Assembly: GCF_029784135.1 (NCBI RefSeq) | Contig: NC_073746.1 | Coordinates: 112,280,035 to 112,344,034, forward strand | Length of the DNA: 64,000 nucleotides | Reading direction: 5' to 3' | Origin: Toxorhynchites rutilus septentrionalis | Lineage: Eukaryota; Arthropoda; Insecta; Diptera; Culicidae | Shown: piece by piece, positions 42,990 to 53,949 of the stretch | Numbering within the stretch: the stretch's first letter is position 1 | How the letters are laid out: each line of letters opens with the position of its first letter | Notes under the pieces: generated by a model | What the model was told of the DNA's origin: nothing | The model's database searches: none | The model's input: the letters and a program-made list of their open reading frames with translations, nothing else | Position numbers and translations under genes: made by a program

Positions 42990-45043
42990 CTGTGTAGAAA
43001 AGATAGGAAAGGAAGGAAAAAATGAATGAGAGCATCTTTAAATTTGCTACGTTGTGACGGAATATGGTATTTGCGCGTTGACCTCACTCCCTCGGGAATG
43101 TATACCCTTGCATCCGGCGGGGATCGAGGAAGAAAAATCATTCGCTTTTCCGATTCCTCATCTTCGAATTATCTCCTATTCCGTTATCCCATTAGCTGGG
43201 ATTGGAGCAGTGGAGCTCGAGGGAGCCCTTTTGTCTCCCCTTCGGCATCATCATGTATGTGATGTACAAACAAAATCTACCCCCTCCCCTCGCTTTATTT
43301 TCCATTATAACGCCGAATTATGAAGGTTCGGAAACTAATCCGACAGTTATTCCCGGCTGTGACAAGCTTCGCATGGGGAGAAGCTATCGATGCCAAACGA
43401 GTAATGTGGAACGGAGTGGGCTTTGAGCGCTGAGGAATGATGAGATTCGTTTTCAAAATCAATACCAACTCCCGGGGATGCTACTTGTGGCAATTTTTCC
43501 TCATCTTGGATTTTATAAATTGAATCGAGCTCAACAAAGACTGAAATGTGTAATTTGATATTCAATCAAGCAGATGCATACACTGTTCTCTTCAAACTAT
43601 TGCAGTAGAAGCAGCTGGTTGCTGGTCGATATGTTTGATCACGCTAGATGATATTTGATAAAATTTTTCATTTTATTAAACGTCACGATCTGGAAAGGAT
43701 TCTACAGACGATCTTCGAGTCTTCGATATAATGTTACTATGAGACAACCATCGTTTTATGTATACGGCATCAATAAAGTGTGGAAGCAGTTTACAGAGCA
43801 CGTGTAACGAGATTGGATACACAATATCTTAGACGAATTGATTACGTGTGTTTACCCTCGTGCAAATACTTTGGTCCCACTTAAGTACCCGCAACGGAAT
43901 AGAATTACTGCTCATTCAATTAAAAAACTATTCATTAAGGTGGAAGCTCTAAACGTGGTGAATAATTAATTCGAAACCACACTCTTAGCAAAATGAGTCG
44001 AAAGGTGACGGAAACGGGAACTCTTTTTCACCCTGCGGTTGGGATACCAAGAATCAGTGATTCATTGTAGTAATTTTCGCTGAAGGAAAATGAAAATCTG
44101 CTGGAAAATAGTGTTCTCCACCGTCGGTTGCTCACCTCGTTCCGAAAGCATGAATATTTTAGCGAAACACTTTAGGCGGTTTCCATTCTACGTGAAGTGA
44201 AGCATCCTCAAGTTAGTTTGTGAGAGCTTATGTATCGATTTTGTACCTGCCTGCATCAGTCCTTGTTGGTGAGGTTGTAACGAATAGAAAATTCCACTTG
44301 AATCTTGTTGAATTCTACAGCAAAAATCCATATTTCGAGAAATAGTTTAGCATTTGAAGTGTGTTGTGTAGTTATTTTTGTTTATCCGAAGTAAGGAATA
44401 TGCAAATACGTCAATTACCTGCGGCATCGTCTGAAACCTCCACCGTATACAATTATTCACCTTGCCGTGAATACGTTATGTATCACAAAAATAAATAGAC
44501 ATAACATGGTCTCCAGCAAGATTGTTTCTAACTGTTTATGCTAAAAAAATGACATACTAAGCTGAATGGCATGTCACGAAGAATGTTTCAGATCAAAAGA
44601 GCGAAGGTCGTGGCTCATATTTTGGAGGAGTAATTGATATAAGTCAAGAAAATTTTTTGCAACACACGCGACCAAAAGAAATTTTGGAACACCTTGCAAC
44701 CAGTCTTCCGAAAAACACTTACACATGTCCACGCGATGTGAAAATTCCATGTTTTTGTTTGAATTCGAACATGATTCTCGCTAGTGTTGAGTGTCTATCC
44801 CCAACACGAACAATGATACACAAACATAGACATGTGAAAACAAACACGATGTTTATAATTCAAGAACATCATGTACAAACATATCACCCGATGTCGCAGT
44901 ATTCATTGCTTTCGTTTCGTTTCTTTTCATACACGGAAAGAAATTATTCATCCCAAAACATTTTTCCGTAGAATACTTTTTCACAGAAACGAACTTGAAA
45001 TTTAGTTCGCATTTCAAAAATTGCACGAACTAAGAGGCTATAA
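42990..45043. other. Probable receptor intron, no other feature
   Basis: No exon or transposon recognised. Around 44750-44890 there are repeated gaacatcatg/aaacata-like words similar to 46340-46490, possibly the same small repeat. Confidence 0.45.
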
Positions 45044-45053
45044 GTTCATGCAC
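45044..45053. repeat. Target-site duplication, left
   Basis: gttcatgcac, repeated at 45521-45530. Confidence 0.82.
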
Positions 45054-45520
45054 CAAAATATATATTTTTATTAAGGCTTATATGGCGTCAGCCTAACGGG
45101 GCCGGGAGTTCAATATTTTGACAATGTTTGCTTACAACTATGTTAGTAATATGTAACCGATTACTCGCGGTTGGCTCGAGGTTAGTATTACAAGTGTTCT
45201 CATAATTGGGGTGTTGCAGTCTTCAGTGCTCTGTACGTGTGCCCGACATGGGATACTTCCTATTGGGATGCAGCTAACCGTTAATCAACAACGACCACCT
45301 AGTCTGCACCCCATATCTAGCGTGGTGCGTCTTTTTCGACTCGAGGAATCCAGGATAGAATGATCACTAGCCGGCGCAATCATCAGCTCGTGTAGAGTTG
45401 TCATGAGCGGTACAACCTTTGGCTCTTGTTGAATGATCAGTGGACTGCACAACCTTCGGCCCGTGTATCTGTAAAGAGTGTGTGTATGTATTGCCGCGAC
45501 TAAGTAAAAGTTTATAGATC
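45054..45520 (-). mobile_element. Short retroposon (5'-truncated LINE or SINE), copy 2
   Basis: Matches 22484-22813 but extends about 140 bases further at the 5' side (45370-45520). It has a 10-bp duplication. The differing truncation points of two copies with a common 3' end indicate 5' truncation of a longer LINE rather than a fixed-length SINE. Confidence 0.8.
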
Positions 45521-45530
45521 GTTCATGCAC
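45521..45530. repeat. Target-site duplication, right
   Basis: gttcatgcac as at 45044-45053. Confidence 0.82.
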
Positions 45531-45960
45531 ATTTTGCAAGTCTGATTAAATAATCCTTGGTTTCGTTCAAAGAAAACACTCTTTGAATAGAAAGAAGCTT
45601 TCTATTTTTTTGCGTGCATGTTGGCAATTAAAGTCTGGGGAGCCGACGACGGGCGACGTCGTACAAACGCTGACCAAAAAAATAAATACCCAAAAATTAG
45701 TTTTAGATGCAACCTTCAGCGGCACACAGCAGAACCAGCAGAGAAATTTCAGCGGCTAAAATACATCATTAATTTCTCGATGTTATCACAAACTGAATGA
45801 AGGAAAAAACTAAAAGCTACACTTACACTGCACTACATATGCTATGTGTGCATACGATTGCATCATCCTTTCTTCTCCTCTTCTCCGCTCGTTTTATAGC
45901 TCGGGTCGCGATCGTCGCGAACAAGCAGTATTGGCCATTTGTATTCAAAGATCCAGCCAA
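45531..45960. other. Gene-free sequence
   Basis: No gene, terminal repeat or RNA feature recognised. Confidence 0.5.
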
Positions 45961-45965
45961 AATTG

Positions 45966-46035
45966 TTGCTCCCGTGGTCGAGTGGTTAGCGTCACGCCTA
46001 ACATGTCACTGCTGAGTAATTCAATTTCAGTACTT
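45966..46035 (+). repeat. tRNA-derived SINE head fragment
   Basis: Good A-box context (TGGTCGAGTGGTTAGCGT, 45975-45992), as in several tRNAs, followed by a poor B-box-like run near 46016-46027. There is no complete cloverleaf, so I read it as a degraded SINE rather than a tRNA gene. Confidence 0.5.
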
Positions 46036-46757
46036 GTTCAAACAGCTAATAATAGCGAATGTTACATGAATTCAATAGATAAATTGATGCGTGCACTAAA
46101 TAATAATATCAAATGTGAAAAACTCTCATATCAATCGATGTTTATTTTGTTCAGAACAGAAAAAGAGGTTTATTTTATTTGCCCAATATTTTTGATGAAG
46201 CACCCATTGTCATGAAATGAAAGCATTTTTTCCATGTCAACATACCAACACACCACGCGTTGAGTGGTGGTGGTGTGGTGTCCGATTCGCTTCTTCTACT
46301 CTACGCACTGCCGGTGCTTGGGGTGAAAATGCAAGGAAAACTGTACACCATGTTCGAACATCATGTGAACCATGTTCGAACATCAAGTGAACCATTTTCG
46401 TACATCATTGGGATTAAACATCGTATGTCCAAACATACCACGAATACAAACATGTCACATTTTCTAACATAGGTACGAAAAAATCATGTTTGTACTCAAA
46501 CACAAAACTGTGGACAGCAGCGTGGACATGTTTATTCCGGACGCAGTGTTTTTTGTGAAACATGGAAGACTGCTTGCAACATAGAGATTTTTTAATGATT
46601 TTTTAAAGGTTGAAAATTCGTGAAAAATTAACGCAAGATGATCCACATTGTACATCATTTTCATGGGTAAAGTTACGCTATGCGATAGAAAACGCATTTT
46701 TGCATTTTGAAAACAAACTTCAGTCAAATCAGTCGTATAGACTCTGCAATAAATTTG

Positions 46758-46758
<1 letters not shown>
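46036..46758. other. Gene-free sequence with short repeated words
   Basis: atgttcgaacatcatgtgaa-type words recur at 46350-46400. The run gcatttttgcatt near 46690-46710 is shared with 60180-60200 in the Helitron region. No gene. Confidence 0.45.
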
Positions 46759-47275
<517 letters not shown>

Positions 47276-47609
47276 AAAACGACCGGGACTTTCTTTTTAG
47301 AGTTTTTAAAAAATGCGTCGATTCGATTCGGTCGTCTAATTGAAACTGATTTCTTTATTCAATTAAAAATGGAATGGTGCTCCTGATGTTCTGCTGCTTC
47401 CGCAAATTTGTTTGTTGTTGACCGGATGTGTTCTGCTTACTTCGGCGGTTGTGTGCACGCGTGGCTGAGTTGTTGACGCCGCGATAATATCCAGGTCGCC
47501 GCTGGAATTTGATGGTGCGTCGGACTGCGATGTTTCGCGGGCGATTTTGCTGACGGTGTTTATCGATTGGGTTGTCTCGATTTGTGTAGGGCCAGAATGG
47601 GCCGTAACT
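47276..47609 (-). repeat. 3' LTR of LTR element 2
   Basis: Preceded on the minus strand by the purine tract aaagggggagc (47610-47620). The env reading frame runs through its first 247 bases. Confidence 0.92.
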
Positions 47610-49195
47610 GCTCCCCCTTTAAGATCGAGCCGTCCCGGTTCGATGGATCTGGTTGAAGTGTTTGGTTTTGGTTTGCATGATGTGTAACGGGTTTTCATAA
47701 GTCCAACTGCTATTGCTAGGAATACTACGAAAGTCCATGTTCCAAAAGTGAGATGCAATTGTTGTTTATGCAAGACTTCGAGCTTCTTTCTTGTTAAAAA
47801 ATGTGCTTCCTCCAGTTTTTCGAGGGTAATGGTTTCATTGGTTTCTAAATGGGATTCGACAATGTCTAATCCGTTTAGTGGAATCATTAGAAGTGGTTCC
47901 TTGCCGGATAATTCAATGTTATTGTATCTTGTGTTGTTGATAGTAATAGTACAGTTCTGGAAGAATATTAACGCAGTTCCAGTAATGTTCCTGCTTGTCA
48001 TTCCACAATTTGTGCTCAATGGAATATTGATAGCTCTTTTGACGATGATATGATTATCATCAATTCTTTCGACTTGTGGTTCGTTAAGGGACTCGACGAA
48101 ACTACATTGTCCTGAGAACCCTTTCAGTAGCTTTGAGAAGCAGTTGTCTGCAGAGACGTTTATCAGCTCGTTTGATCTGCAGATGGTTTCTTCTTCGACT
48201 TCGTAGCAATTTCCAGTTATGAAATAGGTATCTTGATCGGAGATGATGGCTCTCTTTGACGGCAGTTTCAGCATTTTACCATTCTTCGCAACAGGTTCCA
48301 GAAGCAGGCGGGTGTAACTTGAACTTTTAAAACTAGGAATCATAACAATGAATATAATTTTTGTATTTTGAATTATAGCTGCTAATTCCAAATATTCGTA
48401 TGTTTTTTCAAAATTGTTGATTGTAATGTTATCTTTTCTCAAGATATGTGTTGCTTCCACAATTTCTTCTGTCGTCAGAATGTTTCTTGGTATAATTTTA
48501 ACTCTAGCTAATTGAATGGCTTCCGCAATGTTCTCTATTTGGTCTTTGAGTAAGTCTAAACTGAGATTTAGGTTGAAAATTTCCTTCAGTACATTGATTT
48601 GGTATGTGTTATTTTTTGTGTTAATTATTTCTTCTCTAGGCTTAATCAGGTTTTTTACAATTGCTTTATGCTGCTCATTTATTTGCTTAATTATAACATT
48701 TATTCGTTCTTGCACTTGTTTGTTAATGCGGACTTGTTCGTTATTCTCTGTTATGAGCTTATTACTTCCTTTGTATAGTGCATCAAGTTGTTCATTTATT
48801 TTAATTAAATCGTTGTTGTCCAAATTACCTGTAACTATTTTAATAGTGCTTCCTAACGCATCGAATAGTCCTCTTTTTTGTCTAGCTTTTGGTAATAAAT
48901 TATCGTATGTTATTTGTATTCTAGAAAATTTCTGATTAAGCAATTCTGATAGATCTTTGTATTTGAAAATTTGTAAATCCTGAATTATTTTATTAACTTT
49001 TGAAAATGTTGGTTCGAATTCAAGCAGCTCTATTGAATGGAAGATTCTATGCGATCCGGTTCTAATTCGGGCTATACCTGATTGGATGGGGATGAGTCCT
49101 GGGTTATTTGTGAGGTCTTGAATTTGGAGAGATGAGCTATGGATGGATGGGGTACTATAAAGGAGGGTTACCAGCACTATCAGTTGAGTCCTCAT
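47363..49195 (-). CDS. LTR element 2 env-like glycoprotein
   Basis: A 610-codon intact frame. The ATG at 49195 lies one base downstream of a consensus splice acceptor (cttttcacag, AG at 49198-49197), as expected for a spliced env message. It begins with a hydrophobic signal-peptide-like stretch, has a furin-type RQKR at residues 105-108 followed by a hydrophobic segment, then a long helix, several sequons, conserved Cys residues, and one transmembrane segment near residues 480-500. The last 82 codons are encoded inside the 3' LTR, and the polypurine tract is itself translated. The type is the insect errantivirus Env related to baculovirus fusion proteins. Confidence 0.88.
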   Translation of the reverse strand: MRTQLIVLVTLLYSTPSIHSSSLQIQDLTNNPGLIPIQSGIARIRTGSHRIFHSIELLEFEPTFSKVNKIIQDLQIFKYKDLSELLNQKFSRIQITYDNLLPKARQKRGLFDALGSTIKIVTGNLDNNDLIKINEQLDALYKGSNKLITENNEQVRINKQVQERINVIIKQINEQHKAIVKNLIKPREEIINTKNNTYQINVLKEIFNLNLSLDLLKDQIENIAEAIQLARVKIIPRNILTTEEIVEATHILRKDNITINNFEKTYEYLELAAIIQNTKIIFIVMIPSFKSSSYTRLLLEPVAKNGKMLKLPSKRAIISDQDTYFITGNCYEVEEETICRSNELINVSADNCFSKLLKGFSGQCSFVESLNEPQVERIDDNHIIVKRAINIPLSTNCGMTSRNITGTALIFFQNCTITINNTRYNNIELSGKEPLLMIPLNGLDIVESHLETNETITLEKLEEAHFLTRKKLEVLHKQQLHLTFGTWTFVVFLAIAVGLMKTRYTSCKPKPNTSTRSIEPGRLDLKGGAVTAHSGPTQIETTQSINTVSKIARETSQSDAPSNSSGDLDIIAASTTQPRVHTTAEVSRTHPVNNKQICGSSRTSGAPFHF

Positions 49196-49220
49196 TCTGT
49201 GAAAAGAGAAATTGGAGAGA

Positions 49221-52200
49221 TTATTTTCTTTTCCTTTTTAGTTTGTTTTTGTGCAGTTTTCGTCCTTTGTGATCTATTATGGTTTTGATTCTGTTTTGTC
49301 GCACTACTGTTTTCTGAAATTTCGGTCTTGTCTTTGATTTAATACCTTGAGTAGTTTTGAAGATAGGTTCGTCTTCCTCGAAATGGGGTTCGTCTTCCTT
49401 ATTTTTATTATTTGATTCCAAATTTTTCTTTGCTGTTTTATTGAGTGCTAAGGTAACTTCGTCTGCGATTTCCTGTCTGTTTTCAAATATTCTTTCAATT
49501 TCTACTGGTAGCCTTTCAAACTCTCTGTGCCCAAAGAGTATTTCGAATGGTTTCATATTGTGGCTTGTATGGACTGTTCGATTGTATAGATTCGTGGCTA
49601 TCTTGTAAATTTCTTTTGTAGATAAGTCTTTATACTTTTCCCGAATGCATCGGAAGATTTCACTCAATGTTGAATGGAATCTTTCGACGATTCCATTGGT
49701 TTCGCTATGATCTGTGGGTGTGAAGTAGATGGTGGTTTCTAATCGTTCAAGGAGGGATCGGATTTCAATAGATTTGAAAGCAGGTTCATTATCACACACT
49801 ATGTGTTTTGGTGTGCTGTATAGAGTCATTAATTTGACGAATCCTGCTCGCACATCTGGTATTGATCTGGATTTAATTGGAATTAAGGTAGCAAAACGGG
49901 AAAATTTATCTACGGCGGATAGGAATAGGTCGGGTTGTGAAATGAAAATATCTATGTGGACTATTTCAAACGGTTTGGTTGGGATGTCAGTTTTGGATAG
50001 TTTGATTTTGTATGGCCTTCTCTCGTACTTGTTTTCAAGACATGTTTCGCACATATTCACATAGCGTTGAATTTGTCGCTTCATGCCTGGAAAATAATAC
50101 TGGCGTAAGATCTGGACTTGGTTTTCTTTAGCGCCGCGGTGGGCTCTATCGTGAGTTTTCCTGATGATCTCGTTCTGCTCTTCGGCGGTACGAAGATCTG
50201 TAAGGAGTTTTTGACTAATTTTTATCTTGAATGTTTTCGAGCGACTGAAATAATTTCTGTAGACTATTTGCAGAATATTTATCAGAGACTCGTCGCACAT
50301 AATACAGTTAATCTTCTTTGGATTCATATATTCCTTGAATATATCTAAAACCCTGACTACTGTGAAATCCGTGCGAGTAATTGTTCGTCGATGTACTCTA
50401 GGGAATACTTCTTCGTATTCTGTAGAGTCATTCGTGCCTTTCTTCAGTATAATCTGATTACTAAAGAAATTGATCGGCGATTCGGTTGACGTAATAAATT
50501 CGCTATCATCGGTGTCTGCGGAATGACATGTTCCGGACTCTGATGATGTGTCGTTTACGTTTATTTCGTTGGTCTTGATTCTTGATAATCCGTCGGCAAC
50601 AACATTTTGTTTGCCCGGACGATACTTCACTTCGTAGTCGAATTCCTCGAGACGGAGCCGCCATCTGACCATTTTGTCGTTCGGATCCTTCAAGCTAAAC
50701 ATATATGTTAACGGTTTGTGATCCGTGAATAAGGTAAATTTCTTTCCATACAGGTATGGGCGGAAATATTTGCATGCCCATGATATTGCTAGGAGCTCTT
50801 TTTCTATAACCGAGTAGTTTTCCTCGGTTTTAGTCAAAGTCCTCGAAGCAAATGCAACGGGTCTGTCTTGTCCGATTGGTCCTTGCGAAAGCACGGCCCC
50901 AATTGCAAACTTACTCGCATCCGTTGTGAGTACGAACGGCTTACTAAAATCGGGATATTGTAAAACGTGGCTACTAGTGAGCAATGTTTTACATTTGTTG
51001 AAGGCCTGAATAAAATCATCGGTGTGAGAAACGGTGATTTTTTTTGTATCTCCTTTGCGGAGTTGTTTAGTTAAGGGTTTTACTATTCTTGCAAAGTCCC
51101 TTATGAAGCGCCGATAATAACCAAGTATTCCCAGGAATCCTCGTAATTCTGTTTCGGTTTTTGGTATGGGCCAGTTTTTTATTGCCAGAATTTTATCCGG
51201 ATTGGGTTTAACACCTTCCGGCGTAACGATATGACCAAGAAAACCTACTTCTTTACGTAAGAATTCTGACTTGTCCAGCTGAATCTTCAGATTGAACTTT
51301 TGCAAGGCATCAAACACCTTTGTCAAATTAGTTGTATGTTCTTGTAGTGACGTGGAAAACACTATTATGTCATCCATATACACCAGGCAAATTTTGCCTA
51401 CTAGGTCACGTAGCACGTTGTCCATGACTCTTTGGAAAGTAGAAGGGGCATTCTTCAGTCCAAAGGGCATTTTTACGTATTCATATTTGCCATATTCTAC
51501 GCTGAACGCAGTTTTAGGAACATCCTTTGGCTCTACCTCAATTTGGTGGAAACCGGATGCAAGGTCAAGTGTAGTGAAATAATTACATCGTCCAAGTCTA
51601 TCAAGAACTTCGGTGATGTTCGGAATGGGATATTTGTCGTCTATTGTTTTGCTGTTAAGCTTCCTGTAATCGACGACTAATCTCCATTTCTTCTTCCCAG
51701 AGGCATCCATCTTCTTGGGCACAACCCAAATAGGAGACGACCAAGGGGAGTTTGAAGGTCGTATAATCCCTTGCTCCAATAGCTCTCTAATTTGCCTTTG
51801 GACCTCCTCCTTAAGATGGTAGGGGTACCTATAGCTTTTAGAGTGGATAGGGATATCGTCTTTTGTCTCGATGTTATGTTTTACCACATTGGTAAAACTA
51901 AGTTTTTCAGGTTTAAGGTGAAATATTGAATGATAGCGCTGAATCAATTGGAACAGCTTTTTCTTCTCTTCTTCGTTCAGGTGATCCGTCCGAAGCTGGG
52001 AAAATAATTCACTGCTTCTGGAGTTCTCGGTTGAATTGTTTTCGGAAGAAATAAATTCAAAATTATTCAGTTCCGCGTCAATATTTCGGGGAATTTTCAC
52101 TTCCACCGCCTCCCTACTGTAATTAGTTATAATGACATTTGTTGAAAAGTCATGTGAACAGTAAAGTCCAGAATGAATTTTGACAAATGGATGAATTTCT

Positions 52201-52664
52201 ACGTCGTTTTCCAGTAGAAAATCGCCTTCCTCAAAACTTGTTCCTATTTTTACTATTTTTGTTTCATTGGAATTCAAACAGACAGAAGAAGGTTCGGGAT
52301 ATTTCCTATACATTTGGACAGTGGTAGAGGGGAATTTTAACTCGTTCGTTGTGGTTAATATATCGATTTTAAGTTCTTGGAGTGATTGGTAGCCAATCAG
52401 GCCGTCAAAAAAAGGATGGAACTCAAAAACGTGGAAGGTGAGAGGTTTTGTTTGTGGGATAAATGGGAAAGGATTAAATTTTGTGTATCGATTTATAGTG
52501 TGGGTCCCGCTAACATTCCGAACCTTGTGTGGTTTACTATATCCGCAATATTCTATGTTGATGTGTCTGGGGCTAATATAATTTTGATTTGCTCCAGTGT
52601 CAATCAAAAATTTAAGGGGGCCCTTGGATGTATTTATTTTAATATATGGGATAAAATTACTCAT
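49221..52664 (-). CDS. LTR element 2 pol (protease, RT, RNase H, integrase)
   Basis: A 1147-codon intact frame. Protease is at the N-terminus (FLIDTGANQNY). RT has VVDYRKLN, TTLDLASGFHQI, MPFGLKNAP and YMDD. RNase H has LTTDASKFAIGAVLSQ, EKELLAISWA, FTDHKPL and NVVADGLSR. Integrase has an HHCC finger (HDRAHRG ... CETC), Asp in VHIDIF, Asp in VCDNEPAF and Glu in ETNGIVER. Its first ATG overlaps the gag stop (ATGA), but a slippery heptamer upstream makes -1 frameshifting the likelier route. All catalytic residues I can check are present. Confidence 0.92.
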   Translation of the reverse strand: MSNFIPYIKINTSKGPLKFLIDTGANQNYISPRHINIEYCGYSKPHKVRNVSGTHTINRYTKFNPFPFIPQTKPLTFHVFEFHPFFDGLIGYQSLQELKIDILTTTNELKFPSTTVQMYRKYPEPSSVCLNSNETKIVKIGTSFEEGDFLLENDVEIHPFVKIHSGLYCSHDFSTNVIITNYSREAVEVKIPRNIDAELNNFEFISSENNSTENSRSSELFSQLRTDHLNEEEKKKLFQLIQRYHSIFHLKPEKLSFTNVVKHNIETKDDIPIHSKSYRYPYHLKEEVQRQIRELLEQGIIRPSNSPWSSPIWVVPKKMDASGKKKWRLVVDYRKLNSKTIDDKYPIPNITEVLDRLGRCNYFTTLDLASGFHQIEVEPKDVPKTAFSVEYGKYEYVKMPFGLKNAPSTFQRVMDNVLRDLVGKICLVYMDDIIVFSTSLQEHTTNLTKVFDALQKFNLKIQLDKSEFLRKEVGFLGHIVTPEGVKPNPDKILAIKNWPIPKTETELRGFLGILGYYRRFIRDFARIVKPLTKQLRKGDTKKITVSHTDDFIQAFNKCKTLLTSSHVLQYPDFSKPFVLTTDASKFAIGAVLSQGPIGQDRPVAFASRTLTKTEENYSVIEKELLAISWACKYFRPYLYGKKFTLFTDHKPLTYMFSLKDPNDKMVRWRLRLEEFDYEVKYRPGKQNVVADGLSRIKTNEINVNDTSSESGTCHSADTDDSEFITSTESPINFFSNQIILKKGTNDSTEYEEVFPRVHRRTITRTDFTVVRVLDIFKEYMNPKKINCIMCDESLINILQIVYRNYFSRSKTFKIKISQKLLTDLRTAEEQNEIIRKTHDRAHRGAKENQVQILRQYYFPGMKRQIQRYVNMCETCLENKYERRPYKIKLSKTDIPTKPFEIVHIDIFISQPDLFLSAVDKFSRFATLIPIKSRSIPDVRAGFVKLMTLYSTPKHIVCDNEPAFKSIEIRSLLERLETTIYFTPTDHSETNGIVERFHSTLSEIFRCIREKYKDLSTKEIYKIATNLYNRTVHTSHNMKPFEILFGHREFERLPVEIERIFENRQEIADEVTLALNKTAKKNLESNNKNKEDEPHFEEDEPIFKTTQGIKSKTRPKFQKTVVRQNRIKTIIDHKGRKLHKNKLKRKRK

Positions 52665-53821
52665 CTGCCTATCTGAAAGCTTTGAGCTAGATGAAAATTT
52701 AGATCATCTGTAATTTCGTTTTCCTCTGTTTGTTCATGGTTGTCTTGTATTGCAGTTGTTTCATCCGTTTGCGTATGCGCGAAACGGTCGTAATACTGAG
52801 CATCTTCGTCGTAATTCTCGTTATACTGTTCTTGCTCGTATGTGCCCTCGTGATAATTAATCGGCCTCTGCTGTGGCCTGTTCATATAATTAACCCGCCT
52901 CGATTGGATGGAAGGATCCACTTCCATCGGTGTGGGTTTGGGCATGTGCATTGCTCTCGGCGCGAAAACGTTTTGGTAGGTCTGTTGATAAGTCCGCGGG
53001 GGAATCTGCGGTCTGTTAAAATTATTAGCATTCGGTGGGGGACGAAGAGGTTGCTGCAAATTTTGGTGTGGATAGTTTCTATGTTGAGGTTTAGGGTATG
53101 AGTTTATTTGTTTTGGTATGAATGGTGGTTGTGGTTTGGGTGGTCTGTGAAAATCTGGTTTCGTCAATCCGTGTCTCATTTGGAAATTTCTTTCCTGCAC
53201 GCAGGCATCAAACGCCTCTTTCAACTTTCTAGGCTGACGGGCTCTCACGTTACCACCGATCGGTTCCCTGAGCCCTGCTAAAAATACTTGTAAAGCGTTT
53301 TCAGTGTGAGTGCGGATGCGATCTTCTTTCAAATCAGCATCTGTGGTTGAAATATTCGTGTGGTTCACGAGCAAAGATAATATTTGCTGAACCGACCCGA
53401 AGAACTCTTCAATCGTTCCAGTTTGCTGCAACTGGAACAGTTCTCTCGTTAATGTGACCGCATCACGTTTATCGTTGTAGTGTGCGATCAGATTATTTTT
53501 CATGTCACTCCATGTCAAAGGAGTACCGTTTATCTCTAAAATTTGGTCTGCATCACCCGTGATTTTCGCACGTATTGATTGCAGCCACACTTTCTCGAAT
53601 GGGGTATTTATCATGGTATTAAGGAACGGCATTAGATTTTCAACCGCTCTAATGAACGCGTGTAGTTTGACGGGGTTACCGTCAAAACAAGGCAGTTCCT
53701 TTATGGCTTGAGGCGTTTGCATCGCCTTTAGCACTTTTTCAGCCCTGTTGAACATGTCAACGGTGGACTGAATTAATTCCTCTTCAGGAATGTTGGTATT
53801 GTTAGTTTCTGTGGGGTTCAT
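52661..53821 (-). CDS. LTR element 2 gag
   Basis: A 386-codon intact frame. The N-terminal two thirds is a helical capsid-like domain. The C-terminal third is rich in Pro, Gln and Asn and carries PMEVDPSIQSRRVNYMNRP, near-identical to the equivalent motif in LTR element 1 gag. There is no CCHC knuckle, as known for errantivirus-type Gag. A slippery A AAT TTT lies 12 codons before the stop. Confidence 0.88.
   Translation of the reverse strand: MNPTETNNTNIPEEELIQSTVDMFNRAEKVLKAMQTPQAIKELPCFDGNPVKLHAFIRAVENLMPFLNTMINTPFEKVWLQSIRAKITGDADQILEINGTPLTWSDMKNNLIAHYNDKRDAVTLTRELFQLQQTGTIEEFFGSVQQILSLLVNHTNISTTDADLKEDRIRTHTENALQVFLAGLREPIGGNVRARQPRKLKEAFDACVQERNFQMRHGLTKPDFHRPPKPQPPFIPKQINSYPKPQHRNYPHQNLQQPLRPPPNANNFNRPQIPPRTYQQTYQNVFAPRAMHMPKPTPMEVDPSIQSRRVNYMNRPQQRPINYHEGTYEQEQYNENYDEDAQYYDRFAHTQTDETTAIQDNHEQTEENEITDDLNFHLAQSFQIGR
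52694..52700 (-). promoter_or_regulatory. -1 ribosomal frameshift heptamer A AAT TTT
   Basis: In gag codon phase the sequence reads CTA AAT TTT, giving X XXY YYZ = A AAT TTT. The -1 frame from this point to the pol ATG at 52664 has no stop codon, so slippage would fuse Gag to Pol. A downstream stem or pseudoknot was not evaluated. Confidence 0.7.
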
Positions 53822-53949
53822 TTTTGGCAGACTTATCTCACTTCTTAACTAGGCGAACCTAGCCAGAATTTTCACCTGCCCCCGGGCTTCTGAATGCCAA
53901 AGGGGGACTAGGCTCTGCGGAATGCACGTATCTGCATGCTCGTGCTGTT

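Noticed and set aside
45975..45992. Functional tRNA gene
   Set aside because: Only the 5' half is tRNA-like; no proper B box or acceptor stem.
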